In this document: positions 32,945 to 41,639 of the stretch, piece after piece | Layout of the letters: the number at the start of each line of letters is the position of its first letter | How positions within the stretch are numbered: position 1 is the stretch's first letter | Assembly: GCA_937924755.1 (NCBI GenBank) | Contig: CALEVZ010000013.1 | Span: 62,001 to 126,000, forward strand | Length of the DNA: 64,000 nt | Origin: an uncultured bacterium | Lineage (GTDB): Bacteria > Acidobacteriota > Thermoanaerobaculia > Thermoanaerobaculales > Thermoanaerobaculaceae | Direction: 5' to 3' | The notes under the pieces: generated by a model | Databases searched by the model: none | What the model was told of the DNA's origin: nothing | What the model saw: only the letters and a program-made list of their open reading frames with translations | Position numbers and translations under genes: made by a program

Positions 32945-35029
32945 CTAGGCCGGACCCACGCTACGCCCGCCCAGGCCACCCAACAACGCCGCCAGCTGCT
33001 GGAGCCGTCCTCTCCTCGCCCACTGGCCGGCCACGCTGCGGGCCCACTGTAGCTCCACCAGGTGGATCCGCAGGTCGGCCACCGCCAGATCGGCCCGTCC
33101 CCACTGCCGCATCCCGGTGAACTCCCCCGGGCCCCGCTGGCGGAAATCCTCCTCGGCCACCGCGAACCCATCGGTGAGGGAGGCGAAGCGAGCCACTCGC
33201 TCGCGGGCCTGCGCCCCACACTCCTCGCCCAGCAGCAGCACGCAGTAGGAGGCGCGGCTGCCGCGACCCACCCGCCCACGCAACTGGTGGAGCTGGGCCA
33301 GGCCGAACCGCTCGGCGTTCTCGATCACCATCACCGAGGCCCGGGGGACGTCGACCCCCACCTCGATCACGGTGGTGGCGCACAGCACCTCGATCTCGCC
33401 AGCCAGGAAAGCCGCCATCACCTGCTCTCTCTCCTCCGCCGGCAGGCGCCCGTGCAGGACCCCAACCGACACCCCGGCGAGCCCTCGCTGGATCTCTTGG
33501 GCATGGCTGGCGATGGCACGCGCGGAGAGAGTTTCCGAGTCCTCGATGAAGGGCACCACCCAGTAGGCCTGCCCTCCCTCGGCCACCTCGCGGCGGACGA
33601 ATTCCATCACCCGATCCCGCGCTCTGCCGTCGCGGACCACGGTGCGAACCGGGCTTCGCCCGGGGGGGAGCTCGTCCAGCACCGACATCTCCAGATCCCC
33701 GTAGAGGGTCAACGCCAGCGAGCGGGGGATGGGCGTTGCCGTCATCACCAGCAGGTGCGGGGCGTCACCCTTGGCCACCAGCCGTTGGCGCTGGGCCACA
33801 CCGAAGCGATGCTGCTCGTCGATGACCACCAGGCCCAGCCGGGCGAAGCCAGTCGCCTCCTGAAACAGAGCATGGGTCCCCACTACGACCGCAATGCTGC
33901 CGCGGGCGAGGCCCTCCCTGACTTTTCGCTTTTCGCCCTCAGGCAGCCCGCCCACCAGGAGCGCCGGCCGGTGCGGTGTCGGCGCCAGCAGCCGCGTGAA
34001 GGAGGCGTGGTGCTGCTGGGCGAGCAGTTCGGTGGGCGCCATGATGGCTACCTGGGCGCCGCACTCCGCCACCACCAGGGTCGCCAGCGCCGCCACCACC
34101 GTCTTGCCCGAGCCCACGTCGCCGTGCAGCAGGCGCGCCATGGGCGCGGTGCGCTGCAGATCCGTCACGATCTCGCGGAGCACCCGCCGCTGCGCCTGGG
34201 TGAGGCGAAAGGGCAGGGCGGCGCGGGCGCGGGCGCGGATCTCGTCGGTCACCCGGCAGGCCACGGCGTGCTGCCGCCGCCGTGCCTCGCGAGCTTGCTC
34301 CAACGTTACCGCCAGCCCCAGCAACTCCTGCTGCGCCAGGCGCCGCTGCGCCGGCGTGGTTCGCCGGGCCAGCTGCTGCAGCAGCTCGCGCCGCTCGTCG
34401 AGGCCGGCCGGAGCAGTGGGAAAGTGGGTCTCGGCGAGCGCCTCGGACAGGCTGAGGGTCGCTCCCCCGGGCAGCAGCCCGACGAGGGGGTCGGGGAAAG
34501 TGCGGTCCAGGGAGGCGAGAATTCGCGCCATCAGGCTGCGCAGGCGTCGGCCACTCACCTCTCCGATGCGCCGGTAGACCGGCACGATGCGGCCGTGATG
34601 CACCGCCTCCCCGTCGTCCCGTTCCTTTTCCCATTCGGGGGAACGAAGCTCCACCCCCCACCCCCGTCCGGGGCCGGCCGGGCCGTGCAGCCACAGGCGC
34701 TGGCCCACCCGGAGGGAGGTGGCCAGGTAGGGCTGGTTGAACCACACCACCGCCAGCGAGCTCTCCCCATCGCTGACCGCCGCCTCGACGATGGTCAGGC
34801 GGGATCGCGCCCGGCGAACCCGCAGGTCCACGACCTCGCCGCACACCGTGACCACGTCACCGGCCACGACTTCCCTCAGGGACAGCGGGCAGGCGCGGTC
34901 CTCCCAGCGAGAGGGGAGGTGCCAGAGCAGATCGGCGACGGTGGAGAGCCCACTGCCGGCCAGCACCGCGGCGGTGCGGGGGCCAACCCCCGCCATTGCC
35001 GAGAGGGGATCGGTGAGCGACAGCCTCAC
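32945..35029 (-). CDS. recG: ATP-dependent DNA helicase RecG
   Basis: Remodels stalled replication forks and branch-migrates Holliday junctions. The 694-residue protein has an N-terminal wedge/OB domain (residues ~1-200). Superfamily 2 helicase motifs follow: LLHGDVGSGKTVVA (motif I), MAPTELLAQQH (Ia), VIDEQHRFGVAQR (II), MTATPIPRSLALTLYG (III), EVLCATTVIEVGVDVPRA (V) and HQLRGRVGRG (VI). The GTG start overlaps the stop of the cNMP-FHA gene (GTGA). Length and motif order are standard. Confidence 0.96.
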   Translation of the reverse strand: MRLSLTDPLSAMAGVGPRTAAVLAGSGLSTVADLLWHLPSRWEDRACPLSLREVVAGDVVTVCGEVVDLRVRRARSRLTIVEAAVSDGESSLAVVWFNQPYLATSLRVGQRLWLHGPAGPGRGWGVELRSPEWEKERDDGEAVHHGRIVPVYRRIGEVSGRRLRSLMARILASLDRTFPDPLVGLLPGGATLSLSEALAETHFPTAPAGLDERRELLQQLARRTTPAQRRLAQQELLGLAVTLEQAREARRRQHAVACRVTDEIRARARAALPFRLTQAQRRVLREIVTDLQRTAPMARLLHGDVGSGKTVVAALATLVVAECGAQVAIMAPTELLAQQHHASFTRLLAPTPHRPALLVGGLPEGEKRKVREGLARGSIAVVVGTHALFQEATGFARLGLVVIDEQHRFGVAQRQRLVAKGDAPHLLVMTATPIPRSLALTLYGDLEMSVLDELPPGRSPVRTVVRDGRARDRVMEFVRREVAEGGQAYWVVPFIEDSETLSARAIASHAQEIQRGLAGVSVGVLHGRLPAEEREQVMAAFLAGEIEVLCATTVIEVGVDVPRASVMVIENAERFGLAQLHQLRGRVGRGSRASYCVLLLGEECGAQARERVARFASLTDGFAVAEEDFRQRGPGEFTGMRQWGRADLAVADLRIHLVELQWARSVAGQWARRGRLQQLAALLGGLGGRSVGPA

Positions 35030-35814
35030 CCCACGCGCGTCAGCGTGCGCAGCACCAGCGACACGGTGGCCAGCTGCAACAAGTCGCCGTCGTGCAGAGG
35101 GTGGGGGGCGAACGGCTCGAGTCGGGTGCCGTTGACGAAGGTACCGTTGGTGGAGGAGTTGACCTCGGTCACCGTGAAGGCCCCCTCGAGAAAGCGCACC
35201 ATGGCGTGGCGGCGGGAGACGGTGCGCTCGGGATCCAGACCCGACAGGTCGATGTCGGGGGTGACGCCGGTAATGGGGTCGTGCCGGCCCAGGGTGGTAT
35301 CCCCAACAGCCCGGAGGGGAAACGTCCGTCCGGTCTTCTCGTGGAACAGCACCGCCCAGGTCTCGATCCCCTGGCTGGTGGGCAGCGCCGGCAGGGTGTC
35401 CTTGATCACCGGCTTGTCGAGCAGCTCGGCCAACCGGCGGTTGGATTCCCGCAGGCGTTCCGAGAGCTTGGTCATCATTTTCAGCGCCACGCGCGGCTTG
35501 GTCTGCACCAGCTCCTCGAAGTCGGAGCCCCGCAGCTGCAGCACCTGCACAAAGGTGAGGGCGGTGGCGGTGGCCGACCGCTCGGGGTAGTCCTCCAGCA
35601 GCGCCATCTCCCCGAAAAAGTCGCCCTTTTCCAGCACCGCCAGTCGGCGCCTTTCCCCCCCCGCCTCCTGGCTGATCTCAACCTGGCCCTCCTGCAGGAT
35701 GAACATGTCGTGACCGGGGTCTCCCTGCCGGAAGATGACAGCGCCAGCCGGGAAGGTGCGCTTGAAGCGCTCCAGCTTTCCCGCCGCCCCGCCGTTCTCG
35801 TCCTTCGTTCCCAC
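35026..35814 (-). CDS. Cyclic-nucleotide-binding domain fused to FHA domain
   Basis: A 262-residue signalling adaptor. Residues ~17-130 are a cNMP-binding domain with the phosphate-cassette-like GDFFGEMALLEDYPERSATATA. A helix-rich linker follows. Residues ~165-255 are an FHA domain with GRHDP, RTVSRRHAMVRF and NSSTNGTFVNG, the residues that read phosphothreonine. There is no DNA-binding or catalytic domain. It could link a nucleotide signal to a Ser/Thr kinase substrate; no kinase is in the window. The GTG start directly follows the TAG of the upstream peptidase gene, and its stop overlaps recG. Confidence 0.92.
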   Translation of the reverse strand: MGTKDENGGAAGKLERFKRTFPAGAVIFRQGDPGHDMFILQEGQVEISQEAGGERRRLAVLEKGDFFGEMALLEDYPERSATATALTFVQVLQLRGSDFEELVQTKPRVALKMMTKLSERLRESNRRLAELLDKPVIKDTLPALPTSQGIETWAVLFHEKTGRTFPLRAVGDTTLGRHDPITGVTPDIDLSGLDPERTVSRRHAMVRFLEGAFTVTEVNSSTNGTFVNGTRLEPFAPHPLHDGDLLQLATVSLVLRTLTRVG

Positions 35815-36723
35815 CTAGCCGCCTCCCAGTCGAATCGTTCTTTCGGCGGTGTCCACCACCACCTCGACACCGAGGGGGAAGGCGAGGTTTCTCGAGCCGT
35901 GCCCGAACCCCACCCCGTCCACCACCACCGCCTGCGGGGCTGCCTCCGCAAGCAACCGCCGCCAGCGGCTCCGCCAACCGCGGCCCGTGCCCCCGCACCG
36001 CGTCATTTTCCCGACGACTACCGCGGCTACGCGTGAAAGTCTAAAGGAGAGGGTCAGCTGCGTCAACAAACGATCCAGGCGGTAGGCGGGCTCGCCCACG
36101 TCTTCGAGGAACAGCACGGCGCCGTCGTAATCCGGCTCGAAGGGGGTCCCCACCAGCGCCGCCAGGAGGGAAAGGTTGCCGCCCACGGTCACGCCACGCG
36201 CCCGGCCGGCACGCAGCACCCCAGCAGGGGATATGCGAAAGAGGGGATCCCGCCTGCGACCCTCGAGCCAGGCGATCACGTCGGCGCGCTGGGCAACGCT
36301 GCGGGCCATGCCGCCCAGCATCGGGCCATGCAGCGTGGCGCAGGGGAAGCGGCTCGACAGGCCGGCGTGCAGCGCCGTCAGATCGGAAAAACCAACCACC
36401 CACCCCCCCCACCGGGCCAGCTCCGCCCAGGGCAGACGGGGCAGCAGTGGCATCACCCCGTAGCCGCCACGGGTGGCCAGCAGGGCGTGGGGGTGCTGGC
36501 CCAGCACCTCGCGGAACGCCTCTAGCCGCGCTCCGTCATCCCCGGCGAGATACCCCTCCCGGCACCCGAGATTGCCTGGCAGCACCACCTCGAACCCCGC
36601 TTCCTCGAGGAGCTTCGCCCCCCGACGGGCAACCCGCACGTCCAGGGGCGAGGCCAGCGCCACCACGCCGATGCGGCCACCGGCGGGCAGCGGCGGAGGA
36701 AGGGGGCGCGGTTTGATCGACAT
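35815..36723 (-). CDS. ldcA: LD-carboxypeptidase (peptidase S66)
   Basis: Cleaves the terminal D-Ala from muropeptide tetrapeptides during wall recycling. The 302-residue protein retains the serine in VGFSDLTALH (about Ser113), the glutamate in FLEDVGEPAYRLDR and the histidine in GFGHGSRNLAFPLG, matching the S66 Ser-Glu-His triad. GRIGVVALASP and ATRGGYGVM near the start are also typical. I use ATG 36723, with GGAG about 11 bases upstream; GTG 36726 directly before it is also possible. Confidence 0.92.
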   Translation of the reverse strand: MSIKPRPLPPPLPAGGRIGVVALASPLDVRVARRGAKLLEEAGFEVVLPGNLGCREGYLAGDDGARLEAFREVLGQHPHALLATRGGYGVMPLLPRLPWAELARWGGWVVGFSDLTALHAGLSSRFPCATLHGPMLGGMARSVAQRADVIAWLEGRRRDPLFRISPAGVLRAGRARGVTVGGNLSLLAALVGTPFEPDYDGAVLFLEDVGEPAYRLDRLLTQLTLSFRLSRVAAVVVGKMTRCGGTGRGWRSRWRRLLAEAAPQAVVVDGVGFGHGSRNLAFPLGVEVVVDTAERTIRLGGG

Positions 36724-36745
36724 CACGTCGAGGTCTCCGGCGCCG

Positions 36746-37093
36746 CTACACGCGACCGTAATCGTCGGCGAAGCGTTCGATGTCGTCCTCGCCGAAGTAG
36801 CTACCTGTCTGGACCTCGATAAAGACCAGCGGGTGCTCGCCGCAGTTGGCCACCCGATGGGCCGCGCCCAGGGGGATATCCACCGCCACCGCCGCTCCCA
36901 CCGGCCGCTCCTGCCCGTCCACCGTGACCACCCCCTGCCCTGCGACGAAGAACCAGTGCTCCTGCCGGCGCCGATGTCGCTGCAGGGACAAGCGCTTGCC
37001 CGGACTCACCACGATCCGCTTGACCTTGTACGAGGCCTCATCCAGCAGCACCTCGTAATATCCCCAGGGGCGGTGGGATGGGTCTTCGCTCAC
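36746..37093 (-). CDS. Cupin-domain protein, mannose-6-phosphate isomerase type II-like
   Basis: A 115-residue single cupin. RPWGYYEVLLDEASYKVKRI, LSLQRHRRRQEHWFFVAGQG (the first cupin motif with its metal-ligand His residues and Glu) and IPLGAAHRVANCGEHPLVFIEVQTG are typical of the C-terminal isomerase domain of ManC/mannose-1-phosphate guanylyltransferases, here standing alone. It may interconvert mannose- and fructose-6-phosphate. The GTG at 37093 has no close ribosome site, but TATCAT lies 7 bases before it, suggesting its own leaderless promoter. Confidence 0.88.
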   Translation of the reverse strand: MSEDPSHRPWGYYEVLLDEASYKVKRIVVSPGKRLSLQRHRRRQEHWFFVAGQGVVTVDGQERPVGAAVAVDIPLGAAHRVANCGEHPLVFIEVQTGSYFGEDDIERFADDYGRV

Positions 37094-37100
37094 GGCGTGG

Positions 37101-37106
37101 ATGATA
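37101..37106 (-). promoter_or_regulatory. Candidate leaderless -10 element (TATCAT) of the cupin gene
   Basis: TATCAT (five matches to TATAAT) ends 7 bases before the GTG at 37093, in the 28-bp gap after the VWFA gene. No -35 could be identified. Confidence 0.45.
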
Positions 37107-37121
37107 CCTCGACAGCCCGCG

Positions 37122-38867
37122 CTACCGGCCCGGGTAATACCCGGAAATGGTGCGCGCCGTGAGGCCTTCCCCGCGCACCACCACCCGCACGGTGCGAAAC
37201 TCGTCGTCGCCCTTCTTCGACGGCGAGCGGTAGGAGAGCAGGTACTGGGAGCGCAGCTGCGCGGCAATGGCCGCGTACGCCTCCCCCAGCTCCCCGCTCC
37301 TGGGGGCGAAGAACGCCTGTCCCCCGCTCTCCCGGGCCAGGGTCTGGAGCCGATTGCGGATCCCCAGATCCAGCCGCGAGATCTGAAACCCGATGGGAAA
37401 GATGGGCACCCGCATGGTACGAACGAAGCGTAGGGTAACGTTCCAATCGGTGCGAGAGGTGGTGTCATCGCCGTCAGTCAACAGCACCAGGGCCGTGCGG
37501 CCGCGGCGCCGGCGAAACTCTTCCAGGCTGGTCACCAGGGCATCGTGCAGGGAGGTCCCCCCCTCCGGCACCTTGGTCCGCAGCGCCTCGGTAACGGCCT
37601 CAATCCGTCGCGTCCACGGCACCAGCACCCGCGCATCGAAGTCGAAAGTGGCCAGAAACACCGCGTCGCCGGGACGCAGAAGCTGGGAAGCAAAGCCGGT
37701 CACCGCTGTGCGTACGGCAGGGAACGGCTCCCGCATCGAGCCGGAGGTATCCACCACCAGGCCCAGGGACAAGGGCAGATCCTCGGTGCGGGAAAAGCCC
37801 ACCACCTCCACCCGTTGCCCGTCCTCGAAGACCTCGAAATCGGCTGCCGACAACCCTGAAACCGGAGCTCCCCGGGCATCTAGGACCACCACCGCCAGCT
37901 CCACCTGCTCGACGCGGACCTCGTCTACAAACCCCACGGCGCCGAGCACCAGCACCGCCTCGCCCCGCTCCTCCCCAGCCCGGACCGTCGCCGAAAGAAC
38001 CCGCGTGTCGGCAAGATCTGTCGCCGGCACCCGCACCACGCACGGGCACTGGCTCCAGCGCGTCAACAGGCGATCGTCACCGCGCAGCTCCACCTCCACC
38101 GCGCCGCTGCGACCCACCGCCACCGTTATGGTGCGCTGGCTGTCCCCCGGCCGTTCGGGGCCGAGCAGCAGCTGCACCGGGATCGCCCCGGAGGGGGCGT
38201 TGAGCACCACCGCATCCTCGCCGATGAAGCCGCCATCCTTCGCGAACGCCACGCCCCGGACCACCGTTCTGACCGCCACCTCCCCCAGGGTGACCGAAAC
38301 TGTCCACGGCGGCCGCCGGCGTTCGAACAACAGCTCCTCGTTCTGATAGAACTCCACCCGATGGGTCTCGGCCGGCGCCTCCAACTCCAGTTGCAACGCT
38401 CCCACTCCCCCCGTGCGCGCGGGAGGGTGAAAGCGCACCTGTCCTCTCACCGGCGCCAGCACCGCCAGCGCCACCGCATCGGGCGGCGCGTCCGCCGGCG
38501 GTGAGAAGGGCTCGACCTCCTCCCTCACCACCACCTGGCCCGACCACACGCCGCTGGCCTGACCGTCCAGAGAGCTCACCTCCAGCCGCACCTCCCCGGC
38601 ACCCACCGGCCACTCCCGGTACAGCAGGCCGCTGCCATCGGCGGCCAGCTCCACCACGGCGCGATGGCTGTCCAGCACGGTGCCCGCGCGGGAAAAGACC
38701 ACCCCCACCGCCACCCGCGCACCCACCCGCTGGCGATCCTCCGGGGCAATTTGCCAGGCGATCCCCACCACGGTGCCGGTCTCACCCCGCCCCAACGGCT
38801 GGATTTCCACCCGCATGCCCAGAGCTGGGCTTACCGCCGCCAGCGCCGCGAGCAACACACTGACCAT
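37122..38867 (-). CDS. Secreted VWFA-domain protein of the acidobacterial type
   Basis: A 581-residue exported protein whose C-terminal third is a von Willebrand factor A domain. The MIDAS motif LVVDTSGSM is near residue 370, with DFDARVLVPWT, GGTSLHDALVTSLEEF and LLTDGDDTTS downstream. Before it lies a region with repeated Ig-like strands and the VSGLSAADFEVFEDGQRV segment that precedes such domains in acidobacterial VWFA proteins. The signal peptide is MVSVLLAALAAVSPALG. I chose ATG 38867 because GGAGGGG lies 7-8 bases upstream. Function unknown; metal-dependent adhesion is typical of the fold. Confidence 0.9.
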   Translation of the reverse strand: MVSVLLAALAAVSPALGMRVEIQPLGRGETGTVVGIAWQIAPEDRQRVGARVAVGVVFSRAGTVLDSHRAVVELAADGSGLLYREWPVGAGEVRLEVSSLDGQASGVWSGQVVVREEVEPFSPPADAPPDAVALAVLAPVRGQVRFHPPARTGGVGALQLELEAPAETHRVEFYQNEELLFERRRPPWTVSVTLGEVAVRTVVRGVAFAKDGGFIGEDAVVLNAPSGAIPVQLLLGPERPGDSQRTITVAVGRSGAVEVELRGDDRLLTRWSQCPCVVRVPATDLADTRVLSATVRAGEERGEAVLVLGAVGFVDEVRVEQVELAVVVLDARGAPVSGLSAADFEVFEDGQRVEVVGFSRTEDLPLSLGLVVDTSGSMREPFPAVRTAVTGFASQLLRPGDAVFLATFDFDARVLVPWTRRIEAVTEALRTKVPEGGTSLHDALVTSLEEFRRRRGRTALVLLTDGDDTTSRTDWNVTLRFVRTMRVPIFPIGFQISRLDLGIRNRLQTLARESGGQAFFAPRSGELGEAYAAIAAQLRSQYLLSYRSPSKKGDDEFRTVRVVVRGEGLTARTISGYYPGR

Positions 38868-38977
38868 ACACACCCCTCCGACAATGTACTACACGGACAT
38901 CCTCCCGGTCGTTTCCACCCCGGCAAGACGGCCTGCTTGTCTTCGACTCATATTCTTCGCTCCGGCGAACCCAGGAC

Positions 38978-39006
38978 TTGACAAGTCGGTGCTCACATCC
39001 TATATT
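38978..39006 (+). promoter_or_regulatory. Consensus sigma-70 promoter of hsp20
   Basis: TTGACA (38978-38983), exactly 17 bp, then TATATT (39001-39006). A start near 39013 gives a leader of about 57 bases before a strong ribosome site. It is the best sigma-70 match I found in the window, in an unusually AT-rich gap. Confidence 0.75.
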
Positions 39007-39069
39007 AATGGGCGGAAGCCGAAAAACGGCGACCGGGGCCAGAAAAACAGAGAAAGGAGGACAAGACCC

Positions 39070-39525
39070 ATGCCAGCCATCGTTCGTTGGGACCCCTTCA
39101 AGGAACTCGGAACCATACAGGAGCGCATGAATCGTATCTTCGACGAAGTGTGGGGCCGGCGCCCCCGAGGCGAGGAAGACTACCTCTCCTCGGCCTGGAT
39201 TCCGGCGGTGGATGTGCGTGAAAGCCGCGACGCTTTGGAAATCCAGGTGGAGGTACCGGGCATCGACCCCAAAGACGTCCAGGTCGCGGTGGAGAACGGC
39301 ATTCTGGTCATCAAGGGCAGCCGCAACTTCGAGAAAGCCACCGAGGCCGAGACCTATCACCGGGTCGAGCGGGCCTACGGCTCCTTCGAGCGCTCGTTCA
39401 CCCTTCCCACCAACGTCGACCCGGAGAAGATTAAGGCTACCTACAAGCACGGCGTGCTTAACCTCTCCCTGGCCAAGCGCGAGGAGGCGAAGCCGCGGTC
39501 CATCGCCATCAACATCGAGGAGTGA
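39070..39525 (+). CDS. hsp20: Small heat shock protein Hsp20
   Basis: A 151-residue alpha-crystallin chaperone that holds unfolding proteins. The N-terminus RWDPFKELGTIQERMNRIFDE is typical of class A bacterial sHSPs. The alpha-crystallin domain (WIPAVDVRESRDALEIQVEV to GVLNLSLAK) includes VPGIDPKDVQVAVENGILVI. The C-terminal I-x-I motif (IAINI) for oligomerisation is present. The start is fixed by AAAGGAGG. A consensus promoter lies upstream and a hairpin terminator follows, so it is a single-gene unit. Confidence 0.96.
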   Translation: MPAIVRWDPFKELGTIQERMNRIFDEVWGRRPRGEEDYLSSAWIPAVDVRESRDALEIQVEVPGIDPKDVQVAVENGILVIKGSRNFEKATEAETYHRVERAYGSFERSFTLPTNVDPEKIKATYKHGVLNLSLAKREEAKPRSIAINIEE

Positions 39526-39537
39526 CGTGGACTCAAT

Positions 39538-39577
39538 GCCCGCGCCGGCTCACCCGCCGACGCGGGCGCTTTTTTTT
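39538..39577 (+). terminator. Rho-independent terminator of hsp20
   Basis: GCCCGCG (39538-39544) pairs with CGCGGGC (39561-39567), followed by GC and eight T residues (39570-39577). Located 13 bases past the hsp20 stop. Confidence 0.8.
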
Positions 39578-39840
39578 CTCAAGACCCCGCGCCATCTCCC
39601 CCCTGCTCTTTAGCAACTCCGAGACCAGAATCCCATCGTGTCGGCCAACGCCCCGCCGAGCGGCGGCCGTTGGCTCTCGCCGACCAGCTCCCCCGCCGAT
39701 TCTCGATGACCGGGCCACCACACCGCTGGGCTGACCGCCCGGCGCCATAGTCGAACTTCAACTCCGTACCATCCACCCTTGCTGAGACCTTGACTCTGCC
39801 GCCATCGAGCCATCCCCTCGCTTCGCCAGGACAAGAGCCG
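39578..39840. other. Non-coding gap after hsp20
   Basis: About 260 bases between the hsp20 terminator and a weakly supported membrane protein gene. I see no conserved gene, RNA or clear promoter in it. Short frames on both strands are Arg/Pro-rich and look like chance. Confidence 0.5.
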
Positions 39841-40341
39841 GTGCACCGGCAATGGCGCGAGCTCGCCCTCGAGCCGCCGCCCCGCCGCCGGGCGTCGTTG
39901 CCGGGGGTCTACCTCGAGGGGTGGGGGCGGGCACCGCGGACCGTCTCGGCAACCGGGCGCGCCCTCTTGGAAGGAGGGCCGAGCGAGTGGCTGGCCGTGC
40001 TGATCGCGGCGACCATCCTGCTGGGGCCCGCCATCGGCGGCATCGGGGCCCTACCGGAGGACAGCCGTGCAGCGGGCCGCACGTGGCTGGAGCAGCCGAC
40101 GTTCAATCTGGTTTTCGAAGTCGCCGCGACGGCCCTCTTGTGGCTGCTGCTGATGTTCGGCATGTCGCTGGTGGGCGACCGACTGCACCAGGAAGAGGAC
40201 GACAGCGGGGGGGGCCGAGGTGCGCTGGTTCGCGGGGTAACGCCGGGGCCAGCCGCGACTGCGCCAAGCCGGCCTCGATGTCGTCGCCGCCAGCGGGGCG
40301 ACCCGGCCCCCGCGCACGACGTCCCGAAGACCCGTCGGTGA
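39841..40341 (+). CDS. Possible small membrane protein of unknown function
   Basis: A 166-residue frame with two convincing membrane helices, WLAVLIAATILLGPAIGGIG and FEVAATALLWLLLMFGMSLV, separated by a short charged loop. The N-terminus is Arg/Pro-rich, and after the second helix the sequence becomes low-complexity. The helices suggest a genuine gene, but the GTG start is a guess (the frame is open further left) and no family is recognised. It ends one base before the end of the convergent acyl-CoA dehydrogenase gene. The last ~40 residues may not be coding if a frameshift is present. Confidence 0.4.
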   Translation: MHRQWRELALEPPPRRRASLPGVYLEGWGRAPRTVSATGRALLEGGPSEWLAVLIAATILLGPAIGGIGALPEDSRAAGRTWLEQPTFNLVFEVAATALLWLLLMFGMSLVGDRLHQEEDDSGGGRGALVRGVTPGPAATAPSRPRCRRRQRGDPAPAHDVPKTRR

Positions 40342-41502
40342 TCACGCAGGCGCGGTGGAATCCAGCTCCTTCAGGACCCGAGCCAGGACCATGCGCTGCA
40401 CCTCGCTGGTGCCCTCGTAGATGGTGAGCACCCGGGCGTCCCGGTACAGCCGCTCCACTGGGTACTCGCGGGAATAGCCGTAGCCGCCGTGCAGCTGCAC
40501 CGCCGCGGCGACGATGCGGTTGGCGGTCTCCGAAGCAAGCAGCTTGGCCTCGGCGCTGGTGCGGGTGTAGCGACCGCCGCGCTCCGACAGCCAGGCGGCG
40601 CGGTAGGTGAGCCAGCGGGCGGCCTCCAGCTCGGTGTTCATGTCCGCCAAACGAAAGGCGACTGCCTGGTGTTCGATGAGGGGGCGACCGAACTGCTCCC
40701 GTTCCTTGCAGTACCGCAAGGTCTCGTCCACGGCCGCCTGGGCCACCCCCAGGGACTGGGCGGCAATCCCCAACCGCGAGTGATCCAGCGTCGCCAGCGC
40801 CACCTGCATCCCGCGCCCCTCCTCGCCGAGCAGGCCGTCCGCCTCCACCCGGGCCTCCTCCATGGTCACCATGCAAGTCCGCGAGGAGCGCAAGCCCATC
40901 TTGCGTTCGGGGGGGTGCACCACCACCCCCGGCTGCTGGGCGTCCAGCACGAACGCCGAGATCCCCCGGGGCCCCTCGGCAGGGTCGCGGGTGGCCAGCG
41001 CCACGAAGAAGCGCCCCACCCCGGCGTTGGTGATCCACGCCTTCGAACCGTTCAGGCGGTAGCCGTCCCCGTCCCGGCGGTAGGTGGTGCGCATGGAGGC
41101 CAAATCGGACCCCGCCTGGGGCTCGGTGAGCATGATGCCCCCCAGCACCTCCCCGCGGGCCAGGGCAGGCAGTACTTTTTCTTTCAGCTTCTCGCTACCA
41201 AATCGGCTGATCGGCCACTGGCACACCGAGTTGGTCACCGACACGCCCACCGCCACGCTGGCATCCCCGCGGGCCAGCTCCTCGATAGCCAGCGCGTAGG
41301 TGAGGGCGTCCATGCCGGCGCCCCCGTAGCGCTCCTCCACCAGCATGCCCAGCAGCCCCAGCTCCCCCAGCTCCCGGAAGATGTCGGCGGGAAACTCGCC
41401 GCTTTCATCCCGCGCCCCCGCGCCAGGAGCCAGCCGTTCGCGGGCGAACTCCCGCACCATGTCTCGCACCATGGTCTGCTGTTCACCGAGCTCGAAGTCC
41501 AC
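40342..41502 (-). CDS. Acyl-CoA dehydrogenase
   Basis: A 386-residue FAD enzyme for the first step of acyl-CoA beta-oxidation. MLTEPQAGSDLASMRT, KAWITNAG and the C-terminal QLHGGYGYSREYPVERLYRDARVLTIYEGTSEVQ are family motifs; the catalytic base is Glu363 in IYEGTSEVQ. It looks like a short- or branched-chain acyl-CoA dehydrogenase. The GTG start has GGAGGTG upstream. It diverges from mutL. No electron-transfer flavoprotein gene is nearby. Confidence 0.93.
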   Translation of the reverse strand: MDFELGEQQTMVRDMVREFARERLAPGAGARDESGEFPADIFRELGELGLLGMLVEERYGGAGMDALTYALAIEELARGDASVAVGVSVTNSVCQWPISRFGSEKLKEKVLPALARGEVLGGIMLTEPQAGSDLASMRTTYRRDGDGYRLNGSKAWITNAGVGRFFVALATRDPAEGPRGISAFVLDAQQPGVVVHPPERKMGLRSSRTCMVTMEEARVEADGLLGEEGRGMQVALATLDHSRLGIAAQSLGVAQAAVDETLRYCKEREQFGRPLIEHQAVAFRLADMNTELEAARWLTYRAAWLSERGGRYTRTSAEAKLLASETANRIVAAAVQLHGGYGYSREYPVERLYRDARVLTIYEGTSEVQRMVLARVLKELDSTAPA

Positions 41503-41625
41503 CGCACACCTCCGTGCCCATTCTACGCAGCACGCCGGTGACCGGGACGGCGTCGCGCCCGGGCATCCCGCCTCCCGCGGGCGGCGCCGGCGCCCTCAAC
41601 CCTACCCGCGCTCCCCGACCTGTCG

Positions 41626-41631
41626 TACCCT
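41626..41631 (+). promoter_or_regulatory. Candidate leaderless -10 element (TACCCT) of mutL
   Basis: TACCCT ends 8 bases before the ATG at 41640, with no ribosome site between them. A poor match to TATAAT but in the position seen for other starts here. Confidence 0.3.
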
Positions 41632-41639
41632 TGTGCGGC

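Noticed and set aside
33062-35590. An 842-codon plus-strand frame opposite recG and the cNMP-FHA gene
   Set aside because: His/Pro/Arg/Gln-rich sequence without motifs, while recG on the minus strand has every helicase motif.
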